Source: Alphaproteobacteria bacterium
Lineage (GTDB): Bacteria > Pseudomonadota > Alphaproteobacteria > UBA828
NCBI GenBank assembly: GCA_022826665.1
Contig: JAJDUK010000093.1
Location: 56,085 to 120,084, forward strand
Direction of reading: 5' to 3'
Length of the DNA stretch: 64,000 nt
This document shows positions 19,303-28,033 of the stretch, in pieces; the first letter of the stretch is position 1; every line of letters begins with the position of its first letter. Both the position numbers and the translations under genes were made by a program. The notes under the pieces were generated by a model. It was given only the letters and a program-made list of their open reading frames with translations. It ran no database searches and had not been told where the DNA came from.

Positions 19303-21711
19303 CTATCCACCGTTACCGGCGCGGCCAGCCTCGATCAAGGCGAGAATCATCTCCGGCTTGAGCGGCAGCGTCGTGCTCTCGACGCCGAAGGGCGCGAGAG
19401 CGTCGCAGATGGCGTTGGCGAGCGCGCCGGGCACGGGCCCCGGCCGGCCCTCGCCGACGGCGCGAACGCCCAAGGGGTGGTCGGGGCAAGGCGTCGGCGA
19501 ATGGCCGACCGTCACGTTGGGGACATCCGCCGCAGAGGCGAGGCGATAGTTCTCGAAATCCGCCGTCAACTGCTGGCCGTTCTCGTCGTAGAGAAATTCC
19601 TCGAACATCGCGTTCGACATGCCCTGCACGACGCCGCCCTGTACCTGGCCTTCGACGACGATGGGGTTGATCACCGTGCCCACGTCCTCGCAGGTGGCGT
19701 AGTCGAGGATCGTGAACTGCCCGGTCTCGATATCGACCTCGACCTTGGCTGCCTGCGCGGTGAAGCAGATCATGGGCTTTGGCGCCTCGAAATAGGCAGT
19801 GTGCTCCAGCCCAGGGTCTTCGCCGGCCGGCAGGTTAATCGAGCCCATGACGATGCGATCCGCCAACGCGGCGAATTCGCGGCGAATGTTGCCGTCCTTC
19901 TCGTAGATCACCGCACCGCCCCGGAAGCTGAAGTCGTCGGCGGTTGCGCCCTCCAGCCCGTGATCGTGGATCATGTAGCGCGCCATCTTGGCCTTGAGGG
20001 CGGCGGCGGCTTCGGCGATGGCGGCGACGGTGTAGGAGGCGCCGCGCGCGCCGATGGTGCCGGAGCTGAGCGGCGTCGTGCCGGTATCGCCGTGGCGCAC
20101 GCTCACGTCGTCCGGGTGAATGCCGAAGGCGTCCGCGGCGACCTGCGCCATGGTGGTCTCGTGGCTCTGGCCCTGCGGTGCATCGCCTTCGTGGATCGCG
20201 ATCTTGCCGCGCGGGTCGATGCGCATGGTGACGACGCCGTAGCCCGGCTGGTTCTCCAGCGGCACGAGCACGTCCGACGGAATGCCGGAGAACTCGGCGC
20301 CGCAGGCGAAGCCGATCCCGATGTAGCGCCCCGAGGCACGGGCCTCCTCCTGCAGCGCGCGAAAGCCGGGAAGATCGACACTCTCGACCAGCTTATCCCA
20401 TGCCTTCACATAGTTGCCGCTGTCGTGATGCACCCCGGTCACGCTGATGAAGGGAAACTCGGTGACCAGATTCCTGCGCTTGAGGGCAGCCGTCTCCAAC
20501 CCGAGCTTTCGCGCCAGCATGTCGAGGCCGCGTTCCAGCGCGAAGCGGGTCGGAAGCGCACCGAACGAGCGCGACGGGCTCATACAGGCCTTGTTGGTGA
20601 CCGCGCAGCGCAGCTTGATGTCGGCGTGGCGGATTCCATAGGCGTTGGGCAGCATCACCGAGCCCAGCGAGGGCATGACGAAGCCCCAGTAGACCCCCTG
20701 GCGCCCGTCGCCCACGTCGCCGATGCCGCGGTTGCGGAGCGCCAGGATGCGGCCCTCCCTGTCCGCCGCGATTTCGAGATCGTGAATCTGGTCGCGCTCC
20801 TGGCTGACCGTCATCAGGTGCTCCTCGCGCGTCTCGATCCAACGCACCGGCCGCCCGAGCTTGCGCGCGAGATGACAGACCACGACATGCTCGCGATAGA
20901 AGGGCGCCTTGACCCCGAAGCCGCCGCCCTGGTCACGCGGCGCGACGACCCGGACCTCGGCGGTCGACAGTTCCAGAAGGTCGGCAAGGGCGAGGCGCTC
21001 GATGTGAGGGCGCTGCGTCGTCAGGTGGACGGTGAGCCCGTCGGTCTCGCTCCAGATCGCGAGCGCACCCCTCGTCTCGATCGGGCAGACGCCGCAGCGC
21101 TGGGTGCGGAAACGCTGCCTGAGCACCACGTCGGCCTGGGCGAACAGCGCTTCGACCTCGGCGTCGTTCTTGGCGATCTGATCCGCTTCGAAGCCGCCGG
21201 TGTAGCTGGTGCCAAAAATCTCGTTGCTGTCCCAGTCGTCGTAGACGCGCGGGGAGTCTTCGCGAAGCGCGACCTCGGCGTCGGTGACCACGGGGAGCGG
21301 CTCGTAATCGATCTCCACGGCGGCGGCGGCGTCTTCGGCGACGTACTTGTCTTTGGCCACGATCGCAGCCAGAGGCTCGCCGTGCCAGTACACCTCGTCA
21401 ACCGCGAGCGGCCAGTATTGCCGGTACTTGGCGGGGAAGGCGGGGATCAGCACCGGGATTTTCTGGCCCTGTATCTCCCGCGAGAGTTCGGCGCCGGTGA
21501 TCGCGCCGACCACGCCCGGAATCTCAAGCGCCGCGTCGAGACGGATGTCCTTGATCCTGGCGTGCGCATGGCTCGAGCGAACGAAGCAGACGTGGAGGCA
21601 ATCGGACACCCGGACATCGGCCAAGTATTCGCCGCGCCCAGTGAGCAGGCGCGCGTCCTCGCGCCGCTCCAGCGAGCGGCCGATCCAGCCCGTTTCGACG
21701 GCCGCGCTCAC
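19303..21711 (-). CDS. Molybdenum hydroxylase large subunit (CoxL/xanthine dehydrogenase family), copy 2
   Basis: Second molybdopterin-binding subunit, 802 residues from the GTG at 21711, which overlaps the coxS stop by 4 bases. It starts WIGRSLERREDARLLTGRGE, as expected. The Mo-cofactor loop GGGFGVK is present. The loop normally reading YRGAGRP is instead SRSFGALP (residues 380-387), so the conserved tyrosine and second arginine are absent. The C-terminal motif is RAVGEGRPG, retaining the catalytic glutamate. Substrate specificity therefore probably differs from copy 1. A longer frame upstream is out-of-frame read-through of coxS. Confidence 0.9.
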   Translation of the reverse strand: MSAAVETGWIGRSLERREDARLLTGRGEYLADVRVSDCLHVCFVRSSHAHARIKDIRLDAALEIPGVVGAITGAELSREIQGQKIPVLIPAFPAKYRQYWPLAVDEVYWHGEPLAAIVAKDKYVAEDAAAAVEIDYEPLPVVTDAEVALREDSPRVYDDWDSNEIFGTSYTGGFEADQIAKNDAEVEALFAQADVVLRQRFRTQRCGVCPIETRGALAIWSETDGLTVHLTTQRPHIERLALADLLELSTAEVRVVAPRDQGGGFGVKAPFYREHVVVCHLARKLGRPVRWIETREEHLMTVSQERDQIHDLEIAADREGRILALRNRGIGDVGDGRQGVYWGFVMPSLGSVMLPNAYGIRHADIKLRCAVTNKACMSPSRSFGALPTRFALERGLDMLARKLGLETAALKRRNLVTEFPFISVTGVHHDSGNYVKAWDKLVESVDLPGFRALQEEARASGRYIGIGFACGAEFSGIPSDVLVPLENQPGYGVVTMRIDPRGKIAIHEGDAPQGQSHETTMAQVAADAFGIHPDDVSVRHGDTGTTPLSSGTIGARGASYTVAAIAEAAAALKAKMARYMIHDHGLEGATADDFSFRGGAVIYEKDGNIRREFAALADRIVMGSINLPAGEDPGLEHTAYFEAPKPMICFTAQAAKVEVDIETGQFTILDYATCEDVGTVINPIVVEGQVQGGVVQGMSNAMFEEFLYDENGQQLTADFENYRLASAADVPNVTVGHSPTPCPDHPLGVRAVGEGRPGPVPGALANAICDALAPFGVESTTLPLKPEMILALIEAGRAGNGG

Positions 21712-22223
21712 GGTGGAGGCTCGGTCTCGGCCGGCGGCGGGACGGGCTTCAGGCCGTGGCGCGTGGCGGAAGCGGCGAGGATGGCTTCGACGATGTGGCT
21801 GTAGCCTGTGCAGCGGCATAGGTTGCCGACCAGGGCGCGGCGCACCTCGGCTTCGCTCGGGTTGATGTTCTCGTTCAGGAAATCGACCGCGTTCATCAGA
21901 ATCCCGCTCGTGCAGAAGCCGCACTGCAGCGCGTGATAGCGGCTGAACGCCTGTTGCAAGCGATGCAAGTTGTCCCGGCTGCCGAGCCCCTCGATTGTGG
22001 TGATCTCTTTGCCGTCGGCCTGCACTGCAAGCTTCATGCAGGACTTATGAGCGCGTCCCTCGATCTGCACCGTGCAGGCGCCGCAGCGCCCTTCGTAGGT
22101 ACAACCGATATGCGTACCGGTAAGGCCGCACTCGTCGCGGATGAAATCGACGAGAAGGAGGCGGAGCGGTACAGTCCGCGTATACGCCGTGCCGTTGACG
22201 GTGACGGTGATCGTCTTCTCCAC
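21708..22223 (-). CDS. Molybdenum hydroxylase [2Fe-2S] subunit (CoxS type), copy 2
   Basis: Two-cluster ferredoxin-like subunit, 171 residues, GTG start. Second-cluster ligands are Cys101, Cys104, Cys136 and Cys138. In the N-terminal cluster the ligands are Cys41, Cys47, Cys50 and Cys62. The spacing Cys41-x5-Cys47 is one residue longer than the usual Cys-x4-Cys (compare Cys58/Cys63 in copy 1). It carries a Pro-rich tail (PVPPPAETEPPP). It lies between the FAD subunit (4-bp gap) and CoxL copy 2 (4-bp overlap). Confidence 0.94.
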   Translation of the reverse strand: MEKTITVTVNGTAYTRTVPLRLLLVDFIRDECGLTGTHIGCTYEGRCGACTVQIEGRAHKSCMKLAVQADGKEITTIEGLGSRDNLHRLQQAFSRYHALQCGFCTSGILMNAVDFLNENINPSEAEVRRALVGNLCRCTGYSHIVEAILAASATRHGLKPVPPPAETEPPP

Positions 22224-22227
22224 GGCG

Positions 22228-23109
22228 TCACCCTCCCGTCGCGCGGGCGTGGGCCTCGGCCAACACGTCGCGGCCCAGCGTGCGGATCAGCACCTTGCGA
22301 TAGTGGGCGCTGGCAAGGTGGTCCGTTTGCGTCTCTATCGCATCGGCGGCCGCGCTCGCGGCCTCTACGAAGGCTGCAGGTGTTCCCGACCGGCCAAGCA
22401 GAGCGTCGCCAACGCCGTCGAAACGCCGGGCGGTCGGCAGAATCCCGCCGACGCTGAAGCGGGCGTCCGTGCAAAGGCCCGTCTCGTCGACTTCGATCAG
22501 TGCAGCGATGCCGACGATCGGCAAGCCGTCAACGGTCCCGCCGTACTTCCTGTAGGCGCTGCCGACTCCGTAAACCTTGGAGGCGGGAAAGTTAATCTCG
22601 ACCAAAAGCTCATCGTCTCGACGCGCGGTCTCGAGCGGCCCGATCAGAAACTCATTGATCGGCACGCCTCTCTCGCCACGCTCCAACGAGGCAAGAACAA
22701 GCGTCGCATCGAGGCAGAGGCAGACGTTTGGCATGCAAGAGGCGACGTAGTTCCAGCACAGGCTGCCGCCGATGGTGCCGGCGTTGCGCACCTGGCGATC
22801 GCCCACTGTCGAGGCTGCGTCCCCGATCGCCTGCAAGGCGCCGTGCAGAGCCGTGGTTACTGCCAGCTCACGGTAGCGGGTGAGGGGGCGCACGGTGACG
22901 CCGCGCGGCCCTTTGGCGAGACCGCTGAGCTCCTCGACCTCGTTCAGGTCGATGAGCGCACGAGGCGTTGCCAGCCGCGCCTTCATCGCCTGCATCAGGC
23001 TCATGCCGCCGGCGATGAACATGGCGTCATCCCCGGCTTCGGCACGGCACTGGAGCGCCCCGTCGATGGTTCGCGGCGCGAAATAGGCCTCAATCGGCGC
23101 TGGATACAT
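22228..23109 (-). CDS. Molybdenum hydroxylase FAD-binding subunit (CoxM type), copy 2
   Basis: Flavoprotein subunit, 293 residues, first gene of the minus-strand catabolic run. Motifs are FIAGGMSLMQAMK near residue 30 and RNAGTIGGSLCWNYVASCMP near 110. I chose ATG 23109 because GGAG stands 6 bases upstream; the in-frame ATG at 23142 has no ribosome-binding site. It is divergent from the BMP-type binding protein gene, and the 118-bp space between them must hold both promoters. Confidence 0.92.
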   Translation of the reverse strand: MYPAPIEAYFAPRTIDGALQCRAEAGDDAMFIAGGMSLMQAMKARLATPRALIDLNEVEELSGLAKGPRGVTVRPLTRYRELAVTTALHGALQAIGDAASTVGDRQVRNAGTIGGSLCWNYVASCMPNVCLCLDATLVLASLERGERGVPINEFLIGPLETARRDDELLVEINFPASKVYGVGSAYRKYGGTVDGLPIVGIAALIEVDETGLCTDARFSVGGILPTARRFDGVGDALLGRSGTPAAFVEAASAAADAIETQTDHLASAHYRKVLIRTLGRDVLAEAHARATGG

Positions 23110-23227
23110 GATAGCTCCGACACTATGCTGAATCCTCGACATATGAAACAGCAAGTACCGCAACCTACTGGACTGGCTATGTAGCCTCCGCCTCAATTGG
23201 CAAGAACGTGAGAAAGGGAGTGTATCA

Positions 23228-24316
23228 ATGAAACTCAAAGCCATCGGGGCCGCCTTCGTTGCTGCGGCTCTTCTCGTGATAACGCATGGCGCTGCCGAAG
23301 CGCAGGTAAACATCGAAGGAGAACCGAAAGTCGCCTTCATTTACTTCAATGTGAAGGACGATGGCGGCTGGGTGCAGGCGCAAGAAGAGGCGCGCGTCAG
23401 CCTTGAAGCCGATACCGGAATCCATACCGCTTATACCGAAGGCGTCGAAGAAGTTGCATCAAAACTCCGCGCCGTTGTAGAGCGCTATATCAGGCGGGAT
23501 TACAACATCATTGCGGCCTCGGCGTTCGGCTATAACGATGCCTTGCTCGAGATCGCGAAGGAAAATCCCAACGTCGCGTTCTTCAATACGCCAGGCACGG
23601 TCAGCGCGGATAACCTCGAAGGCTATTACGCGCGCACGTACGAGAGTCAGTTCCTCTGCGGCATGGTGGCCGGCGCCTTGACCAAGACCAACAAGATCGG
23701 CTTCGTCGCTGCGGTCCCAATCTCCGTCACGACCTGGAACGTCAACGCCTACGCGCTCGGCGCCCAACTCATGAACCCCGACGCCGTTGTCAACGTCATC
23801 TACACCAATGCCTGGTATGACCCGGTCAAGGAGCGGGCGACCGCGCAGGCGTTGCTGGAGCAGGGAGCCGACTTCCTGGGCCAGCACCAGGATACGCCAT
23901 CGACGCAGATCGTGGCGCAGGAAGCCGGAGTTTTGTCCACCGGCTACCACCGCGACATGAGCGAGTATTCGACCGCCACGCAGTGCTCCTCGGTCTGGGT
24001 CTGGGCGCGCTACATCACGCCGACGGTTCAGGCGATCGTCGCCGGCGACTGGAAGAGCAGCGGGATTCGCTTCTTGGGCATCAAAGACGGCGGCACCGAT
24101 GCCATCTGCTGCGGTCCCGAAGTGCCGGAGGATGTCGCGGCCGAGGTGATGGCGACGCGCGACGAAATCGTTAGCGGCGCGCGCCATGTGTTCCAGGGCC
24201 CGATCTACGACCAGGACGGCAATCTGGTGGTCGCGGAAGGTGAGCAACTCGATGACGGCCAGATTTGGGGCATGAACTATCTGGTGCAAGGTGTCGTCGG
24301 CGAGCTGCCTCAGTAA
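23228..24316 (+). CDS. BMP-family ABC transporter substrate-binding protein
   Basis: Periplasmic binding protein of the Bmp/Med family, whose characterised members bind purine nucleosides and related compounds. It is 362 residues. A Sec signal peptide covers residues 1-25, with likely cleavage AEA/Q. There is no lipobox cysteine. The mature part has the FIYFNVKDDGGWVQAQEEA opening and WARYITPTVQAIVAGDW near the C-terminus. It is followed by a strong hairpin and then the ATPase and two permease genes. Context with molybdenum hydroxylases suggests a purine-like or other N-heterocyclic ligand. Confidence 0.92.
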   Translation: MKLKAIGAAFVAAALLVITHGAAEAQVNIEGEPKVAFIYFNVKDDGGWVQAQEEARVSLEADTGIHTAYTEGVEEVASKLRAVVERYIRRDYNIIAASAFGYNDALLEIAKENPNVAFFNTPGTVSADNLEGYYARTYESQFLCGMVAGALTKTNKIGFVAAVPISVTTWNVNAYALGAQLMNPDAVVNVIYTNAWYDPVKERATAQALLEQGADFLGQHQDTPSTQIVAQEAGVLSTGYHRDMSEYSTATQCSSVWVWARYITPTVQAIVAGDWKSSGIRFLGIKDGGTDAICCGPEVPEDVAAEVMATRDEIVSGARHVFQGPIYDQDGNLVVAEGEQLDDGQIWGMNYLVQGVVGELPQ

Positions 24317-24353
24317 GCGACCGCGGTAACAGAAGCGCTCCCTCCGGGCGGAG

Positions 24354-24386
24354 GCCTCCCGCGCAGTGTCAGCACTGCCGGGAGGC
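24354..24386 (+). terminator. Strong intra-operon hairpin after the binding-protein gene
   Basis: GCCTCCCG, then C, then GCAGTG, loop TCAG, CACTGC, CGGGAGGC. The stem is 14 perfect pairs with one bulged C and no U tract. It probably stabilises the binding-protein mRNA or partly terminates transcription, so that the binding protein exceeds the membrane parts. Confidence 0.7.
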
Positions 24387-24420
24387 TGTTCCGGCGCGAT
24401 GGTGTCGACAGGGGCACGGG

Positions 24421-25914
24421 ATGGCTCATGCCCTGCAGATGACGGACATCGTCAAGTCCTTCGACGGCCGCATGGCGCTCGATCGCGCCGAGTTCGCTGC
24501 CGAGTGGGGCGAGGTCCACGGTCTCCTCGGCGAGAACGGCGCCGGCAAGACCTCGCTGATGAACGTGCTGTGCGGGCTCTATCGGCCCGACGCCGGCCGC
24601 ATGAGCATCGATGGCGTCGAGCACCGCATCGAGGGGCCGTCCCATGCGCGCGCGCTGGGCATCGGCATGGTCCACCAGCACTTCAAGCTGGTGCAACCGT
24701 TCACCATCGCCGAGAACGTCATGCTGGCGAACCCGCAGACATCGTGGCGAAAGGGCATCGCCACGGTGTCGGAGGGCATCGCGCGTCTTTCCGATGAACT
24801 TGGCTTCGAAATCGATCCCGCGGCCCGGATCGATCGCATATCCGTCGCCGAGCAACAGCGGGTCGAAATCATCAAGGTGCTCATGGGAGGGGCGCGCCTT
24901 CTGATTCTCGACGAGCCGACCTCGGTATTGACCGACGAGGAAGCGGCGCGGCTGCTGCGCACGATCCAGGCGCTCGCCCGCCGCGGCACCTGCGTCATCC
25001 TGATTACGCACAAGCTGCGCGAGGTGCTGGCCCACGCGGATCGGGTCACGGTGATGCGCGGCGGGCGGACCGTCGCGACGGTCGATGCGAGCTCTACGAG
25101 TGCTCCAGACCTCGCCCGCATGATGGTCGGGGACGCCCCGGTCGACGACACCGAACCTGGGCAGAGCGGCCCGGTGCGCCTCCAGATCTCCGACCTCACG
25201 GCGCGCCGGGACGATGGTGTCAGCACCGTTCGCGGCTTGTCGCTGACCGTTTGCAGCGGCCAGATCTATGGCCTCGCCGGCGTCGGCGGCAACGGCCAGA
25301 CGGAGCTGGCGGAGGTGCTGATGGGCGTCCGCGCGCCCGAGGTGGGGCGTATCGGGCTCGACGGTTCCGACATCACGGCGCTCCACCCCAAGCGGCGCCG
25401 TGCGCTTGGGGTTCGCAATGTGCCGGCGGACCGCTCCGCCTACGGTCTCGCCCAAGAGCTCTCGGTCGGCGACAACTATGCGTCGACCCGGCTCGGAAGT
25501 GGTGCGTTCGGGACGATGGCCTGGGTCTCTCGGCGCACGATCGGGGCGCGGGCGAATGCCGCGCTGGAGGACTTCGAGATTCAGGGCGCGACCGTCGATA
25601 CCAGCGTGCGCCTGCTCTCCGGTGGCAACGCGCAAAAGCTCGTGCTCGCGCGCGAGCTCCACGGAGAGCCCGCCGTGATTGTGGCCCATTCGCCGACCCA
25701 TGGCCTCGACGTGCGTGCCTGCGCGGCGGTTCACGATCATCTGCGTGCGGCACGCGATGCCGGTGCCGCCGTGCTCTTGATCAGCGAAGATCTCGACGAG
25801 GTTCTCAACCTCTCGGACGTCGTCGGTGTCATCAACCGCGGCGCCATCGTCGGCGAGCTGGCGCGGCCGGCGGACCGCCATCGGGTCGGTGAGCTGATGC
25901 TCGGACATGCCTAG
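24421..25914 (+). CDS. Nucleoside-type ABC transporter ATP-binding protein (two ABC domains)
   Basis: Double-ABC ATPase of the sugar/nucleoside importer class, 497 residues from ATG 24421. The first domain has Walker A GENGAGKTS, signature-like SVAEQQRVEI and Walker B LLILDEPTSVLTD. The second domain has a degenerate Walker A (GVGGNGQTE, no lysine), the signature LLSGGNAQKLVL and HSPTHGLDV in place of a normal Walker B acid. So only the first site is expected to be fully catalytic, usual in this family. It overlaps the first permease gene by 8 bases. Confidence 0.93.
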   Translation: MAHALQMTDIVKSFDGRMALDRAEFAAEWGEVHGLLGENGAGKTSLMNVLCGLYRPDAGRMSIDGVEHRIEGPSHARALGIGMVHQHFKLVQPFTIAENVMLANPQTSWRKGIATVSEGIARLSDELGFEIDPAARIDRISVAEQQRVEIIKVLMGGARLLILDEPTSVLTDEEAARLLRTIQALARRGTCVILITHKLREVLAHADRVTVMRGGRTVATVDASSTSAPDLARMMVGDAPVDDTEPGQSGPVRLQISDLTARRDDGVSTVRGLSLTVCSGQIYGLAGVGGNGQTELAEVLMGVRAPEVGRIGLDGSDITALHPKRRRALGVRNVPADRSAYGLAQELSVGDNYASTRLGSGAFGTMAWVSRRTIGARANAALEDFEIQGATVDTSVRLLSGGNAQKLVLARELHGEPAVIVAHSPTHGLDVRACAAVHDHLRAARDAGAAVLLISEDLDEVLNLSDVVGVINRGAIVGELARPADRHRVGELMLGHA

Positions 25915-26980
25915 TCGAACACTCGCGATTGGCCGCATCAGTCTGGAGGTACGTCAGGGCATCGAGTTCTGGCTGCACGGGCTGATCGTGCTCGCGTCGA
26001 TCGCGGTCGGGCTCGGGATTTCCGTCCTCTTGCTCGTCGTCTCCGGTATCGACGTCTCGAACATTTTCGAGGAATTCATCGTATTCACGTTCTTCGATAG
26101 CGCGGGCCTCGCCGACGTATTGCTCGAGTGGGCGCCGCTAATTCTCGTCGGATTGTCGGCCGCAGTCGCCTTTCGCGTTCAGTTCTGGAATATCGGCATC
26201 GAGGGACAATTCGTGTGGGGTGCCATCGGCGCAACCGTGGTGATGATCTACGATATTGGCCCTAGTTGGATCCAGATCTATCTGATGTTCTTGGGCGGCA
26301 TTATCGGGGGCATGGCATGGATCGCCGTACCTGCATTTCTCCGATTGCGCCTGCAAGTCAACGAAATTATCTCGACGTTGCTGCTTAACTACGTTGCCGC
26401 CTTGTTCGTCCTGAATCAGTTGTTCGGTGCGTGGCAGGACCCGGCGGCCGTCTATTACAAGACAGCGCAATTTGCTGCTTACCAGCGCTTGCCCCTCATC
26501 GGTTGGGGGCAGATTCACGTTGGCCTCTTCATCGCCCTGGCTGCGGCTCTCATCGTCTGGCTGGTTACCGAGAGGAGCCGGTTCGGCGCCTACATGAAGT
26601 TCGTCGGTAGCAATCCCGGCATGGCGCTGGCGTCGGGGATTCCAGTGACGCTCACCATACTCGCCGCAGTGATGCTCTCGGGCTCGCTGTCGGGGCTTGG
26701 AGGGTATCTGGTCGCGTCGGGCCAGGAGTACGCGCTGACGATCTACGTTGCCATCGGTTACGGATTTTCGGGCATCGTCATCGCGTTTCTCTCGCGCAAC
26801 AACCCGGCGGCGGTCGTGGTCGTGTCGTTCCTGATGGCCGGGCTCTATGTCGGCGGCGAGAGCATCCAGGTCTTCTACGGTTTGCCCGAGGCGCTGATCG
26901 GGCTCATCCAGTCGATCATCGTGATCTGCGTGGTCGGCTCGGAGTTTTTCGTTCGCTACCGCGTACGCTGGATGCGCTAA
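25907..26980 (+). CDS. Nucleoside-type ABC transporter permease 1
   Basis: Inner-membrane permease of the branched-chain/ribose/nucleoside superfamily, 357 residues with 8 or more predicted transmembrane segments. It contains the conserved segments VAFRVQFWNIGIEGQF and VNEIISTLLLNYVAA. It overlaps the ATPase gene by 8 bases and is followed 2 bases later by the second permease. The composition is somewhat richer in AT than the flanking genes. Confidence 0.92.
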   Translation: MPSRTLAIGRISLEVRQGIEFWLHGLIVLASIAVGLGISVLLLVVSGIDVSNIFEEFIVFTFFDSAGLADVLLEWAPLILVGLSAAVAFRVQFWNIGIEGQFVWGAIGATVVMIYDIGPSWIQIYLMFLGGIIGGMAWIAVPAFLRLRLQVNEIISTLLLNYVAALFVLNQLFGAWQDPAAVYYKTAQFAAYQRLPLIGWGQIHVGLFIALAAALIVWLVTERSRFGAYMKFVGSNPGMALASGIPVTLTILAAVMLSGSLSGLGGYLVASGQEYALTIYVAIGYGFSGIVIAFLSRNNPAAVVVVSFLMAGLYVGGESIQVFYGLPEALIGLIQSIIVICVVGSEFFVRYRVRWMR

Positions 26981-26982
26981 GC

Positions 26983-27912
26983 ATGGTCGAGTTCATCGTC
27001 AACTGGGTCGCGTTCACGCCGGTCTTTGCCGTGCCGCTGATGCTGGCGTCCATCGGGCTCATCATCAACGAGCGCGCGGGCGTGATGAATCTCGGTGCCG
27101 AGGGAATCATGCTCGTCGGCGCCTTTGCGGGCGTGGTCGTCTATATCGAGAGCGGCAACATCCTCGCGCTCGGAACGCTCGGGGCCATCGCCGCGGGCCT
27201 CGTGGTCTCGGCCCTCTTCGCCTTCATGGTCGTGACAATGCGCCTGAACCAGGTCGTGGCGGGCATCGCCATCGTCTTCTTTGCCTCCGGTCTTACAGGC
27301 CTCATCGGCAATCCCTGGACCGAGCGGGCGGTCGAAGGCTTCACCAAGGTGGACATGGGGGTCCTCTCGACCATCCCCGTGCTCGGCAAGATCGTGTTCA
27401 GCCAGGACCTGATGGTCTACGCGAGCGTCCCCATCGTCTATTTCGTCTGGCGCTTTCTCCACCGCAGCATTCCCGGAATGAAGCTCCGCGCCGTCGGCGA
27501 GAACCCGCAGGCTGCGGATGCTGCCGGCGTCAGCATCGACCTCATGCGTTTCGGCGCCGTGGTCACGGGTGGCGCGCTGGTCGGGCTTGCCGGCGGTTAT
27601 CTGGCGCTCGCGGCGTCGAAAATCTGGGTCGAGGACATGACCCACGGGCGCGGCTGGATCGCCGTCGCTCTGGTCATCTTCGCGCGCTGGCGGCCGGGAC
27701 GCGCCGTGCTGGGCGCGCTTCTGTTCGGTGGTATCGAGGCGCTGATCCCGCGCATTCAGGCGGTGGGATTGGCGGTGCCGCAGTATCTCTTGCTAATGAT
27801 GCCCTATCTGGTAACGCTCGCCGTCCTCACCTACGTCGGTCTCGTTTCGCGCACCGGCTCGGGCGCTCCCGGTGCGCTTGGCCTGCCCTACGTCCGCGAG
27901 GATCGGCGATAA
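26983..27912 (+). CDS. Nucleoside-type ABC transporter permease 2
   Basis: Second permease of the importer, 309 residues. The family segments are GLIINERAGVMNLGAEGIML near residue 25 and LNQVVAGIAIVFFASGLTG. It carries the paired cytoplasmic loop GMKLRAVGENPQAADAAGVS. It is the last gene of the four-gene plus-strand operon and is followed by a strong terminator hairpin. Confidence 0.93.
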   Translation: MVEFIVNWVAFTPVFAVPLMLASIGLIINERAGVMNLGAEGIMLVGAFAGVVVYIESGNILALGTLGAIAAGLVVSALFAFMVVTMRLNQVVAGIAIVFFASGLTGLIGNPWTERAVEGFTKVDMGVLSTIPVLGKIVFSQDLMVYASVPIVYFVWRFLHRSIPGMKLRAVGENPQAADAAGVSIDLMRFGAVVTGGALVGLAGGYLALAASKIWVEDMTHGRGWIAVALVIFARWRPGRAVLGALLFGGIEALIPRIQAVGLAVPQYLLLMMPYLVTLAVLTYVGLVSRTGSGAPGALGLPYVREDRR

Positions 27913-27986
27913 GAAACCGGCAGCCGCGCGGTCGTTCCCGCGCTCGGCTGAACTGCCTACCCGAACTGGTCGTGCAACTGAGTGCC

Positions 27987-28018
27987 GCCCCGCCGGCACG
28001 ATGTAGTGCCGACGGGGC
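27987..28018. terminator. Convergent terminator hairpin
   Basis: GCCCCGCCGGCAC, loop gatgta, GTGCCGACGGGGC. This is a 13-bp stem with a single mismatch in the space between the converging importer operon and the binding-protein gene. No long U tract follows on either strand. Confidence 0.7.
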
Positions 28019-28033
28019 CGGAAGAGCTGATCC

